A program made the position numbers and the translations under genes. A stretch of DNA of 64,000 nt, taken from the NCBI GenBank assembly GCA_903896045.1, contig CAITWD010000012.1, positions 1 through 64,000 of the forward strand, given 5' to 3'. This DNA comes from an uncultured Actinomycetes bacterium (lineage in GTDB: Bacteria; Actinomycetota; Thermoleophilia; Miltoncostaeales; Miltoncostaeaceae). Below, in pieces: positions 26,326 through 34,684 of this stretch (positions within the stretch are counted from its first letter, which is position 1; every line of letters starts with the position of its first letter). Below the pieces are notes generated by a model. That model worked only from the letters and a program-made list of their open reading frames with translations, made no database searches and had not been told where the DNA came from.

Positions 26326-26972
26326 GTGGATGACCTCGGCTCCGCGAGCACTTGGTCAACAACCGCGAGAAAACTGGGCAGATTTGGCTGACTTCCCGAA
26401 TCCGACAATGGCCCACGAAGTGCGGCCGCCACGCGCCCTTGGCGATCAATCACAAAACTCTCCGGAACACCGGTCGTTCCGTACGGACCCTCAATATTGC
26501 CTTCACCGTCACGCACGCTGGGAAAGGTCAACCCGTAGGTGTTGTGAAAAGTAAGGGCGTCGCCAGTGAGGTCTTTCACGTCGACACCGAGCACCAGCAC
26601 CCCTTTCGCCCGATAGTGATCCCAGACCGACTGAAGAATCGGCGCCTCAGAGGTGCAGGGTCCGCACCACGACGCCCAAATGTTCAAAATGATCGGCCGC
26701 CCACGCAAGGACGAGAGGGTGAGCTTCTTGCCTGCTGTAGGCAGCCCGGGAACTGAGTTCAAGACCGGCAAGCTGAAATCTGGAGCGGGCGCGCGTTGAC
26801 CCTTTGCAATCGCCGAATCGATTGCATTGTTGACACCCCGATTGAGCAAACCCACCGTCAACACGCTGCCAAACACCACGAGGATCACCACGCAGACAAT
26901 TGCAACGACGATTTGGCGCCGCTCCCACCCGCGCCGCGGGGCCCGAGATGATGGGTCGAGTTGATCAGCCAC
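26322..26972 (-). CDS. TlpA/ResA/CcmG-type membrane-anchored thioredoxin
   Basis: About 216 residues. One membrane helix lies near residues 18-40, followed by an extracytoplasmic thioredoxin fold with ILNIWASWCGPCTSEAP (active site CGPC) near residue 105 and the cis-Pro region GVPESFVID near residue 160. It reduces cytochrome c or CcmH disulfides outside the membrane. I place the start at GTG 26972 because TACCCT lies 7 nt upstream, the leaderless arrangement; the in-frame ATG at 27002 would add ten residues. Confidence 0.87.
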   Translation of the reverse strand: MADQLDPSSRAPRRGWERRQIVVAIVCVVILVVFGSVLTVGLLNRGVNNAIDSAIAKGQRAPAPDFSLPVLNSVPGLPTAGKKLTLSSLRGRPIILNIWASWCGPCTSEAPILQSVWDHYRAKGVLVLGVDVKDLTGDALTFHNTYGLTFPSVRDGEGNIEGPYGTTGVPESFVIDRQGRVAAALRGPLSDSGSQPNLPSFLAVVDQVLAEPRSST

Positions 26973-26979
26973 GACACAC

Positions 26980-26985
26980 AGGGTA
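26980..26985 (-). promoter_or_regulatory. -10 element (TACCCT) for the tlpA-like gene
   Basis: A TAnnnT hexamer on the minus strand ends 7 nt before GTG 26972. It would give tlpA-ccmH (and perhaps trpB2) a promoter separate from the trp genes. Confidence 0.4.
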
Positions 26986-27048
26986 GCGGCAGCTGGCCGC
27001 AACAGAGACAGAACTCATCTGAATCCCACGAAATCGAGGGCGAGTGTC

Positions 27049-27837
27049 CTAGCTGGTGCGACCAAGGAGCTCTGCAGCGGTGGCGGCAGGATTCCCGACA
27101 CCCATCAGCGCCTCCCCTACAAGAATCGCATCCACGCCCGCCTCCTCAAGGGCACGCACATCATCACGCGTCGTGATCCCTGACTCTGCGACCACAATGG
27201 TCCCGGGCGCGATCTGTGCCCGCACGCGAAAACTTGTTGACAAGTCCACTTCAAGGCTATGCAAATCACGATTATTGATGCCAATAATCGCAGCACCGAC
27301 CGATTGAGCGATCGCCGCCTCGCGCTCGTCGTGCACCTCAACGAGTGTGTCGAGTCCAATCCGAGTAGCCATCTCAATCATGGCGGCAAGCTCTCTCGCG
27401 GTCGAAAATGCGGCCACAATCAGGAGCGCGGCGCTCGCACCAATCACACGCGCCTCGACCAACTGGTACTCATCGACGATGAAATCCTTGCGCAGGAGCG
27501 GGATATCGACGGTTGCATGCGCGGTCGCGAGGTCGTCTAAGCTGCCCTGGAACCACTTGGGCTCGGTGAGTACCGAAATCGCAGAGGCGCCGGCGTCCGC
27601 ATACGCCTGCACGATGGGAGCGACGCGCGCACCGGCCTGGATGGCGCCCTTCGACGGGCTTGCGCGCTTCATCTCGGCAATCAAACTCATTCCCGGTGCG
27701 GCAAGTCCATCAAAAAACCGTGGTGCGGGCGGCGGGCCCTCGATCTGCGCGCGCAATGCGTCGATCGGAACAGCGGCACGACGGCGAGACAACTCATCCT
27801 GGGTATGTGCGATGACCGTCTCTAAAAACGTTGTCAC
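27049..27837 (-). CDS. trpC: Indole-3-glycerol phosphate synthase
   Basis: A 262-residue TIM-barrel enzyme converting carboxyphenylaminodeoxyribulose phosphate to indole-3-glycerol phosphate. Family motifs are LIAEMKRASPSKG near residue 52 (catalytic Lys), SVLTEPKWFQGS, LLRKDFIVDEYQ near residue 112, GINNRDLHSLEVD near 185, and ESGI plus ILVGEALM at the end. It is monofunctional, with no fused TrpF. It overlaps trpD by 4 bp. Confidence 0.95.
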   Translation of the reverse strand: MTTFLETVIAHTQDELSRRRAAVPIDALRAQIEGPPPAPRFFDGLAAPGMSLIAEMKRASPSKGAIQAGARVAPIVQAYADAGASAISVLTEPKWFQGSLDDLATAHATVDIPLLRKDFIVDEYQLVEARVIGASAALLIVAAFSTARELAAMIEMATRIGLDTLVEVHDEREAAIAQSVGAAIIGINNRDLHSLEVDLSTSFRVRAQIAPGTIVVAESGITTRDDVRALEEAGVDAILVGEALMGVGNPAATAAELLGRTS

Positions 27838-28895
27838 GACGTGAGCCCGTGCCCATCAGCGCGTGCCTCCGCTGCCAATCGCGTGGTGGTGGCGCAAAAG
27901 GCTGCGAGTCGGGCGGCAGCAGCTCCTGAATCGATGCTGCTCTTGGCCAATGCGATTCCGTGGGCGATGTCATCGGCCACACCCGCAATCCAAATCGCGG
28001 CGCCGGCATTGACGACGACGATATCTCGAGCTGCACCAGCATCTCCAGACAACACCGACTCAATGACCGCGGCATTTTGGGCAGGCTCCCCGCCCGCGAG
28101 CACCTCGCTCGGACTCACGCTGATACCGAGTGATGCGGGATCGAATTCGTAGTGGCGGACGGATTGCCCCTCAATTTCATACACATCCGATGGCCCCGAC
28201 ACCGAAAGTTCATCAAGGCCTTCCCGCCCGCGCACGAGCAACGCCCGCTCTGTTCCAAGTTCACACAGTGCGTCGGCCATCCGCTCCATTGCGGTGAGAT
28301 CTGCAACGCCGATCAGCTGTCGCGGAGCCCCTGCGGGATTTGCCAAGGGGCCGAGCAGGTTGAACACAGTGCGCACGGCAAGCGCTCGACGGACCGGCAC
28401 AATATGGGCAAATGCAGGGTGATGATTTGGCGCGAACATGAATCCCACCCCCACCTCATCAAGGCAGGTTGCCACCGCGTCTGCAGACAGCATGATCTGG
28501 GCACCGAGCGCCTCAAGCACATCCGCGCTCCCGCTTTTACTGGTGTTGGAGCGATTGCCGTGCTTTGCGACGCGAACCCCAGCGCCCGCCGCAACGAAGG
28601 CGGCGGCAGTGGAGATGTTGAACGTCGAGATTCCGCCGCCCGTCCCGCAGGTATCGATGAATGGCCCCTCAGGCGCACGCACGGGCGTTGCCCGCGCACG
28701 CAGCACATCAACGCACCCCGCAAGTTCGTACGAAGACTCACCCTTTGCGCGCAGGGCAATCAAAAATCCGGCGGCCTGTATCTCCCCCGCCTCGCCACTC
28801 ATCACCAGATCAAGCACCTCGGCGGCACCCGCGCGCCCAAGGTCCTCACCGGCAAGAAGGCGATCAATTGCGGCTGAGACAACATTCGACGGCAT
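27834..28895 (-). CDS. trpD: Anthranilate phosphoribosyltransferase
   Basis: A 353-residue enzyme joining anthranilate with PRPP. The PRPP loop DTCGTGGGISTFNIST lies near residue 82, followed by KHGNRSNTSKSGSADVLEALG near 110, and the anthranilate/metal region is near RALLVRGREGLDE. The ATG overlaps the trpG stop by one base (TAATG) and the gene overlaps trpC by 4 bp, so trpG-D-C are translationally coupled. Confidence 0.95.
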   Translation of the reverse strand: MPSNVVSAAIDRLLAGEDLGRAGAAEVLDLVMSGEAGEIQAAGFLIALRAKGESSYELAGCVDVLRARATPVRAPEGPFIDTCGTGGGISTFNISTAAAFVAAGAGVRVAKHGNRSNTSKSGSADVLEALGAQIMLSADAVATCLDEVGVGFMFAPNHHPAFAHIVPVRRALAVRTVFNLLGPLANPAGAPRQLIGVADLTAMERMADALCELGTERALLVRGREGLDELSVSGPSDVYEIEGQSVRHYEFDPASLGISVSPSEVLAGGEPAQNAAVIESVLSGDAGAARDIVVVNAGAAIWIAGVADDIAHGIALAKSSIDSGAAAARLAAFCATTTRLAAEARADGHGLTS

Positions 28896-29467
28896 TAGGC
28901 CTCGAGAGTAAGAAAGTTTGCAAGCAGAGATTTGCCCGATTCTGTCAGGATCGATTCGGGATGGAATTGCACGCCCTCCACCGGAACATCACGGTGGCGG
29001 ATACCCATCACCACATCGCCGTCACACCATGCCGACATCTCAAGCCCGGGGGCGAGATCCTTTTCCACGATCAACGAGTGATAGCGGGTCGCCACCATTG
29101 GATCCTCAATTCCGCGGAAAATCGTGCGACCGTCATGGGTAATCAAACTTGTTTTTCCATGCACCGGGGCAGCTCCGCGCACCACGCGGGCCCCAAATGC
29201 CGCCCCGATTGCCTGATGGCCCAAGCACACCCCAAAAATCGGCACCTTTCCAGCGAAATGCCGGATTGCTTCAACCGAAATTCCCGCTTCAACGGGCGTT
29301 TTGGGACCCGGCGAGATCACGAGATGCGTCAGAGACGTCCGGGCAATCCCCTCGAGGTCGATCGCGTCATTGCGGTGGACAACCACCTCTGCGCCAAGCT
29401 CACCGAAATACTGCATGAGGTTGTAGGTGAAACTGTCGTAGTTATCGATGATCAGGACACGTGACAT
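28895..29467 (-). CDS. trpG: Anthranilate synthase glutamine amidotransferase subunit
   Basis: A 190-residue class I glutamine amidotransferase. The start motif is VLIIDNYDSFTYNL, the nucleophile Cys is in FGVCLGHQAIG near residue 81, and the His/Glu pair is in GVQFHPESILT near residue 170. It supplies ammonia to TrpE. GTG 29479 is an alternative start that would overlap the trpE stop; ATG 29467 lies 5 nt after that stop. Confidence 0.94.
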   Translation of the reverse strand: MSRVLIIDNYDSFTYNLMQYFGELGAEVVVHRNDAIDLEGIARTSLTHLVISPGPKTPVEAGISVEAIRHFAGKVPIFGVCLGHQAIGAAFGARVVRGAAPVHGKTSLITHDGRTIFRGIEDPMVATRYHSLIVEKDLAPGLEMSAWCDGDVVMGIRHRDVPVEGVQFHPESILTESGKSLLANFLTLEA

Positions 29468-29472
29468 CGCGT

Positions 29473-31005
29473 CTACCAATCCCGCTGTGCCGCAGCGACA
29501 TCGATTGCCCGAAAGAGTGCGGCAGCCTTATTTTGGGTTTCCTGATACTCAAGCTCGGCCACCGAGTCGGCGACAATCCCTGCGCCCGCCTGCACATGGA
29601 CGCGACCCTCACTGCACACGATCGTACGGATGGTGATTGCAGTGTCTAAATCACCCGTAAAACTCAAGTAGCCCACTGCGCCCCCGTATGGACCGCGCTT
29701 GGTGGTCTCGAGCTCATCAATGATCTGCATCGCCCTGACCTTTGGAGCGCCGGAGAGCGTGCCTGCCGGGAACGTTGACCGCAGGGCATCACATGCGCGG
29801 CGTCCGGGTGCAAGCTCCCCAGTCACGCTGCTTTCGATGTGCATCACATGGCTGTAGTGATGCACTTGCATCAGCTCATCCACACGTACCGTTCCGATCT
29901 CGCACACCCGACCTAAATCATTACGCCCCAGATCCACAAGCATCACGTGCTCCGCGCGCTCCTTGGGGTCGGAGAGCAGCTCCTCGGCATAGGCCCGATC
30001 ACGTTCTTCGGTGGCCCCACGCGGTCGCGTTCCGGCAATCGGACGGGTATGGACGGTGCGCCCTTCGACTTTGACAAGGGTCTCCGGCGATGAGCCCACA
30101 AGCGCGAAGTCATCGAACTCCAGAAAGAACATGTACGGCGATGGGTTCACCGCGCGTAGACCGCGATAGATCACAAATGGGTCCAAATCGACATCAGCCG
30201 AAAAGCGTTGTGAGGGAACGATCTGGAATGCGTCACCGGCGATGATGTATTCGCGACACCGTGCGACCGCCTCGTGAAATGCCTCTCGCGAGGTATTACT
30301 CACCACCTCGCCAAGGTGTATGGGCGCATCCGGTGGTGCAGCCGATGGCGGGAGCGGCGCGTTTAAGGTCGTCTTGATCTCTGCGAGTGTCGAGACCGCA
30401 TCACCGTAGGCGGTATCGATATCGGCAGCGGCATCCAAACTGCAGGGCACGCTGACCGTGAGCGTGTGCTGAAAGTGATCGAAGACCACGACCGGCCCGG
30501 TGATCATCACCATCAGATCAGGAAGCCCGAGGTCATCGTCGGGCCCTGGGCCGATCGGCTCCACATGCCGCACAAGGTCGTATCCAAAAAAGCCAACCGC
30601 TCCGCCGGCGAACGGCAAGGGCACACCGATCTCTGGCGACATGTGCACGGCCTCGACAACATCCTGGACCGCGGCAAAGGGATCACTCGCGTCAAGGTCG
30701 GTCGTGGTGCCATCTTTGGCGATGTGCACCAAATCGTCGCCGCGGCCGCGCACGAGCGCCTGCGGGCGCACGCCAATCATCGAATAGCGCCCCTGACGTC
30801 CATGCTCAGCAGATTCTAAGAGGAATGCAGGGCCGCCATCGCGCAGCTTCAAAAATGCGGCAACCGGCGTCTCGCAGTCGGCGATCCAGCTGTGGGTCAG
30901 TGCGACTTGGCCGGCAGTTCCCACCAACGCCCGCACGTCGTCGATACCCGGCATCACGGTTAATTCGGCGGCGGAGGGAAGCCTATGCAGTCGCAAATCG
31001 GTCAT
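29473..31005 (-). CDS. trpE: Anthranilate synthase component I
   Basis: A 510-residue chorismate-utilising enzyme, the usual length. The chorismate-binding region has FLEFDDFALVGSSPETLVK, the HTRPIAGTRPRGA motif near residue 320, LVDLGRNDLGRVC near 360, GTLSGAPKVRAMQ near 425 and a Mg-site YGGAVGYLSF. The N-terminal half carries the tryptophan feedback region, including a LLESAEHGRQGRYSMIG stretch near residue 60. With TrpG it makes anthranilate. It overlaps hisIE by 4 bp. Confidence 0.95.
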   Translation of the reverse strand: MTDLRLHRLPSAAELTVMPGIDDVRALVGTAGQVALTHSWIADCETPVAAFLKLRDGGPAFLLESAEHGRQGRYSMIGVRPQALVRGRGDDLVHIAKDGTTTDLDASDPFAAVQDVVEAVHMSPEIGVPLPFAGGAVGFFGYDLVRHVEPIGPGPDDDLGLPDLMVMITGPVVVFDHFQHTLTVSVPCSLDAAADIDTAYGDAVSTLAEIKTTLNAPLPPSAAPPDAPIHLGEVVSNTSREAFHEAVARCREYIIAGDAFQIVPSQRFSADVDLDPFVIYRGLRAVNPSPYMFFLEFDDFALVGSSPETLVKVEGRTVHTRPIAGTRPRGATEERDRAYAEELLSDPKERAEHVMLVDLGRNDLGRVCEIGTVRVDELMQVHHYSHVMHIESSVTGELAPGRRACDALRSTFPAGTLSGAPKVRAMQIIDELETTKRGPYGGAVGYLSFTGDLDTAITIRTIVCSEGRVHVQAGAGIVADSVAELEYQETQNKAAALFRAIDVAAAQRDW

Positions 31006-31667
31006 GCGGAACCATGCGTCGGTTCAGGCGCCTGGCGACGAGCGAGCTCGCTCGCCACTTCGACCGGGCGCACGCCTGCCGCCTCCCAGAGCACGGTGAG
31101 GTGATAGAGCAGATCAGCGCTTTCATAAATCACCTGACCCCGCTCATTCCCCTTGGCAGCGAGCACCACCTCTGTCGCCTCTTCGCCCACCTTCTTGCAG
31201 ACAGTATCGATACCGCGGGCAAGCAAGCTGGCCGTATACGACGACTGTGGATCTGCCGCGCGGGCGCGTTCGCCAACCGTCGTGGCAAGGTCGTCGAGGG
31301 CCGCGAATGGTTCGGTCGCCTCACCCGACAACCGACGAAAAAAACAGGTCTTGGCACCGGTGTGGCAGGCAGGGCCTTTCGGCGACACCAACACCACCAA
31401 CGCATCACCATCACAATCGACGAGGATCCCGCGCACATGCTGAATGTGCCCACTGGTCGCGCCTTTGTGCCACAGCTCGGCACGCGAACGGCTCCAGAGC
31501 CACGTCTGCCCCTCGGCAAGGGTGCGCTCAAGCGCGTCACGATTCATATATGCGACCGTGAGCACGCGTCCGGAGTCCGCATCCTGTAACACCGCAGGAA
31601 TCAGTCCATCCTCTCCAAATCGCACATCATCGATCTGCACCTGTGTACCGTCCTCGAGAGCACTCAT
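31002..31667 (-). CDS. hisIE: Phosphoribosyl-AMP cyclohydrolase / phosphoribosyl-ATP pyrophosphatase
   Basis: A 221-residue fusion for histidine steps 2 and 3. The cyclohydrolase half (residues 1-115) has VAYMNRDALERTL, SRSRAELWHKGATSGH, a metal-binding DCDGDALVVLV and the Cys of ACHTGAKTCFF. The pyrophosphatase half (125-215) has GEEATEVVLAAKG and ESADLLYHL. It overlaps trpE and deoC by 4 bp each, so it is part of one transcript. Placement of a his gene in front of trp genes fits coordinated use of PRPP. Confidence 0.94.
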   Translation of the reverse strand: MSALEDGTQVQIDDVRFGEDGLIPAVLQDADSGRVLTVAYMNRDALERTLAEGQTWLWSRSRAELWHKGATSGHIQHVRGILVDCDGDALVVLVSPKGPACHTGAKTCFFRRLSGEATEPFAALDDLATTVGERARAADPQSSYTASLLARGIDTVCKKVGEEATEVVLAAKGNERGQVIYESADLLYHLTVLWEAAGVRPVEVASELARRQAPEPTHGSA

Positions 31668-32365
31668 ATGTGTGGCCTACCGCTCGCAGTTCGAAGTTGA
31701 TCAAGGAGTTTGTCAGGGTGAGCGCTGCCGATTCTGGTTGCCCCAGCGAAAATCATTGCGTGGACATCCTCTGGCCCCCGCACCCCTCCCGACGCGCTCA
31801 CACCGATGTAGCCCGGCAACGAGGCGCGCAGTAGCTCCACATCGTGTGAGGATGCTCGCATATCGATACCACTGCAGGTCATCGCGAAGTCCACACCCAC
31901 GTCGGTGACAATCTTGCAGGCGAGTCGCACGTATGCCTCCTCGAGCAGCGGGGCATCAATAATCGCCTTTACCAATACTGTCCCGCGCGCATCATTTGTC
32001 GCCCGGGTACGCACTGCCTGCGCAATATGTGCCAACTCATGCCGGACGCCGGCAAAGTCCCCTGCCCGCATGGTAGAAACGCTCAGACACACATCGATCT
32101 CATTCGCCCCATGGCGCACAGCGCGTTCTGCAGCGGCGCTACGCCCTGCAACATCGGTGGACGATCCCGCGCCAATCCGTACACACGTCTGGACATCGCT
32201 CTGACGCAAACGATCTGCAACCAGTTGTCCATATTCCGGGCCCACGCACAATGCTGCGACGTGATAGTCCCGCGCAAGCGCACAGGCCCGCTCGACATCA
32301 TCACGCGTCACATCTGGCCCGAGCAGCGTGTGATCAAGCGTCTTCGATAGGTCCCCGCTGCGCAT
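31664..32365 (-). CDS. deoC: Deoxyribose-phosphate aldolase
   Basis: A 233-residue class I aldolase. Visible motifs are LDHTLLGPDVT at the N-terminus, a VLVKAIIDAPLL region with the catalytic Lys near residue 153, and the second Lys position replaced around FAMTCSG, where most DeoC have KTSTGF. GVRGPEDVHAMI near residue 193 fits the phosphate-binding end. It cleaves deoxyribose 5-phosphate to glyceraldehyde 3-phosphate and acetaldehyde. The CSG in place of TSTGF departs from the family, so activity is less certain. It heads the his-trp run. Confidence 0.85.
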   Translation of the reverse strand: MRSGDLSKTLDHTLLGPDVTRDDVERACALARDYHVAALCVGPEYGQLVADRLRQSDVQTCVRIGAGSSTDVAGRSAAAERAVRHGANEIDVCLSVSTMRAGDFAGVRHELAHIAQAVRTRATNDARGTVLVKAIIDAPLLEEAYVRLACKIVTDVGVDFAMTCSGIDMRASSHDVELLRASLPGYIGVSASGGVRGPEDVHAMIFAGATRIGSAHPDKLLDQLRTASGRPHI

Positions 32366-32392
32366 TACCGACGCTCAACCCTCATTGTGCGC

Positions 32393-32398
32393 AGTATA
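32393..32398 (-). promoter_or_regulatory. -10 element (TATACT) before deoC
   Basis: TATACT on the minus strand lies 27 nt before the deoC ATG, giving a short leader with GAGGG. This would start the deoC-hisIE-trpEGDC transcript. No -35 consensus was recognised. Confidence 0.45.
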
Positions 32399-32458
32399 TC
32401 CCGCACGACATCAGGGATTCGCGCGGGTCGCTACCCGCCTCGGGCGCAACACGACGAA

Positions 32459-33352
32459 CTAAAGCCCGAGGCGATTGAGCATCGCATCATCCTGACGCCA
32501 CCCGCGACGCACCTTCACCGTGAGATCAAGATGCACCGTCATTGCGAATGCATCGGCGAGGGCAGCACGCGCCGATATGCCGATCTCCTTAATCATCTGC
32601 CCGCCCTTACCCACCACAATTCCCTTTTGGGATTCGTGCTCAACCAATACCGACGCGATGATTCGTACTCCGTCCCGACTGATAGTCATCTCTTCGATCG
32701 ACACCGCCAGCGCGTGTGGCACCTCCTCGCGCAGTCGCTGAAGAGCGGCCTCTCGAATCAACTCGGCCGAAAGCTCCTCCGGGGTCTGGTCGGTCACAAG
32801 ATTGTCGGGAAAATATGCGGGGCCCACCGAGAGCAGCGGGGGAAGCTCGTCGCGAAGTGCATCGCATCCATCCTCGGTCATTGCACTGATCGGATGCACC
32901 GCAACAAAGTCCGGAATCAGCGCGACGGCCGACGTGATCGCGTCGGCGATCTGAGCCGGGGTCGCACGATCGGTTTTGTTGACGACGATCACGGTCGGCA
33001 GTTGCGCTTGAACCAATCGCTGCGCAATAAATTGATCACCCTTCCCCGTCGGTTCGGCAGCATTCACCACGAATAGCGCCGCGTCACAATCGGCAAGCGT
33101 TTGGTCGACGGTGTGCTGCATCCGCTCAGTCAGCGCATCACGCGGGGTCTGAAAACCCGGTACGTCCTGCAGAACCGCCTGCCATCCATCCCCGTGCACC
33201 ACCGCAGAAATCCGACGCCGTGTGGTCTGCGGGCGTGGCGATACCGCTGCGACATGTGCCCCCGCAAGCGTATTTGCGAGCGTTGATTTCCCCACGTTCG
33301 GGCGCCCCGCCAACACGATCAGCCCTGATTTATACGTCGGCTCAGATACCAC
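32459..33352 (-). CDS. era: GTPase Era
   Basis: A 297-residue ribosome-assembly GTPase. G1 is AGRPNVGKSTLAN near residue 15, G3 is DVPGF (usually DTPG), G4 is VNKTD near residue 120, and the C-terminal KH domain has VGKGGQMIKEIG near residue 255. It binds the 3' end of 16S rRNA during 30S maturation. I choose GTG 33352, preceded by AAGGG at good spacing, over a longer frame beginning at 33397. It closes the long housekeeping block. Confidence 0.93.
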   Translation of the reverse strand: MVSEPTYKSGLIVLAGRPNVGKSTLANTLAGAHVAAVSPRPQTTRRRISAVVHGDGWQAVLQDVPGFQTPRDALTERMQHTVDQTLADCDAALFVVNAAEPTGKGDQFIAQRLVQAQLPTVIVVNKTDRATPAQIADAITSAVALIPDFVAVHPISAMTEDGCDALRDELPPLLSVGPAYFPDNLVTDQTPEELSAELIREAALQRLREEVPHALAVSIEEMTISRDGVRIIASVLVEHESQKGIVVGKGGQMIKEIGISARAALADAFAMTVHLDLTVKVRRGWRQDDAMLNRLGL

Positions 33353-33455
33353 TGTTATTCCCTTCAACCGCACTATCAGACACCCTGCGCCCGACATGCG
33401 ATTGCGACATCGCCCGGAACGATCTGCACTCTCTCACACCAACGGGCGAGACCCG

Positions 33456-34265
33456 CTATCCGAAGACCCAAAACACCATAATGGTCAAGGCGACCCCCAA
33501 AACTGCCCCAGCAGCAACCTCAAACGCCGAATGGATGCCGGCCTCAATCCGCGATTGCGCAACCAAAATCGCCATCAAGAACGCCAACATGGAGACCAAT
33601 CCCGCATGCGGGTAGGCATCAGCCACAATGGTGATCGCTGCCCATCCAGCAAACGCCACTGCCGCATGCCCAGAGGGCAGACCACCGCGCAGGGCCGAAC
33701 CACTTCCCGTCGCCGCCTTGACCACAAGGACGGCCACGATGGTCAGCAGCAACGCCCCGGCAACCAGGAGTGTCGGTGCAGAGTGCAGCGCTGAGCCAAG
33801 GCGATGATGCGGGTCGGAGATGTGTGGGTAAAACACCAGATATGCCGTTGCGGCAGCATTGACTGCGGCAATCAGCACCGCGCCGGCAGCCACATCTTTG
33901 GCGATCTTGATCAACGGGTGATAGTCGGTAATCACCGCATCAATCGCTGCTTCAATCGCGGTATTGAACATCTCGGCAACCAACACCAGGCTGGTTGCCC
34001 CAATCACGGCAAGAAATTCCAGACGAGACAGATTCACCGCGAGGCCAAGCAGAAGTACGCCCGCAACCGCACCAATGTGCACCTGCATGTTGCGCTGCGT
34101 CCTGACGACGTACACGATCCCGTCAAATGCCCAGGTGAATGACCACCGAAGCGACCCTTGTCTCGGCAAACCCGTCGATGCCTCGGGTACTACAGCTGGG
34201 GCCTCCACCTCGCCGTCGGGCGGGTCGCTCCGGTCGCCGGGCGATTCGGTGGAGGAGTCACTCAT
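33456..34265 (-). CDS. DgkA-type lipid kinase fused to PAP2 phosphatase
   Basis: A 269-residue membrane protein joining two activities. Residues 35-145 match the diacylglycerol/undecaprenol kinase family: RTQRNMQVHIG, then LVLVAEMFNTAIEAAIDAV with the conserved Glu and Asn, and KIAKDVAAGAVL. Residues 150-265 match PAP2 acid phosphatase: K in KAATGSGSALRGG, then GLPSGHAAVAFAGW and SRIEAGIHSAFEV with the catalytic His residues. About seven membrane helices are seen. It could cycle undecaprenol and its phosphate for cell wall synthesis. It overlaps ybeY by 4 bp. Confidence 0.85.
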   Translation of the reverse strand: MSDSSTESPGDRSDPPDGEVEAPAVVPEASTGLPRQGSLRWSFTWAFDGIVYVVRTQRNMQVHIGAVAGVLLLGLAVNLSRLEFLAVIGATSLVLVAEMFNTAIEAAIDAVITDYHPLIKIAKDVAAGAVLIAAVNAAATAYLVFYPHISDPHHRLGSALHSAPTLLVAGALLLTIVAVLVVKAATGSGSALRGGLPSGHAAVAFAGWAAITIVADAYPHAGLVSMLAFLMAILVAQSRIEAGIHSAFEVAAGAVLGVALTIMVFWVFG

Positions 34266-34684
34266 GCGGCGCTTTGGGCTGCGTAGCGATCCATGAGATC
34301 GTCCTGCAACGACAGCATTTCTCCGCTATCGGTTTCATGGTCATATCCCAATAAGTGCAACAACCCATGGACAGCGAGTGTCTCCAACGACTCCTCGGCA
34401 GCCTCAGGGCAGATAATGATGTCCCCGAGCTCGGGCGCGGGCCCATCCTCCGGCCACTCCGCCAACTGCGCGATGCCCTCTTGTCCATCCACAGGGAAGG
34501 ACAAGACATCTGTCGGCTTTGGCGTATTGCGATGTGTCCCGTTGATTGCTGCCATCTCATCGGCGTCGACGATCATCAGCCCCAGAGTTGCTCGATCAAT
34601 TTCGAGCTCATCACAGACAAACAGCACCACGTCCATGAGCCGTCCGGCGACCTCTGGAGAGGCTTGGGTTTCAATCTCGATCAT
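34262..34684 (-). CDS. ybeY: Endoribonuclease YbeY
   Basis: A 140-residue zinc endoribonuclease for 16S rRNA 3'-end maturation. The metal site is HGLLHLLGYDHE near residue 105, with three His, and PTDVLSFPV lies near residue 60. It overlaps phoH upstream and the kinase-phosphatase gene downstream by 4 bp each. The phoH-ybeY-dgk-era order is conserved in many bacteria. Confidence 0.95.
   Translation of the reverse strand: MIEIETQASPEVAGRLMDVVLFVCDELEIDRATLGLMIVDADEMAAINGTHRNTPKPTDVLSFPVDGQEGIAQLAEWPEDGPAPELGDIIICPEAAEESLETLAVHGLLHLLGYDHETDSGEMLSLQDDLMDRYAAQSAA

Noticed and set aside
31006-32458. trp leader peptide, T-box or attenuator before the trp genes
   Set aside because: trpE is coupled by overlap to hisIE and deoC; the only gap, before deoC, is 93 bp and has no Trp-rich peptide or T-box sequence.
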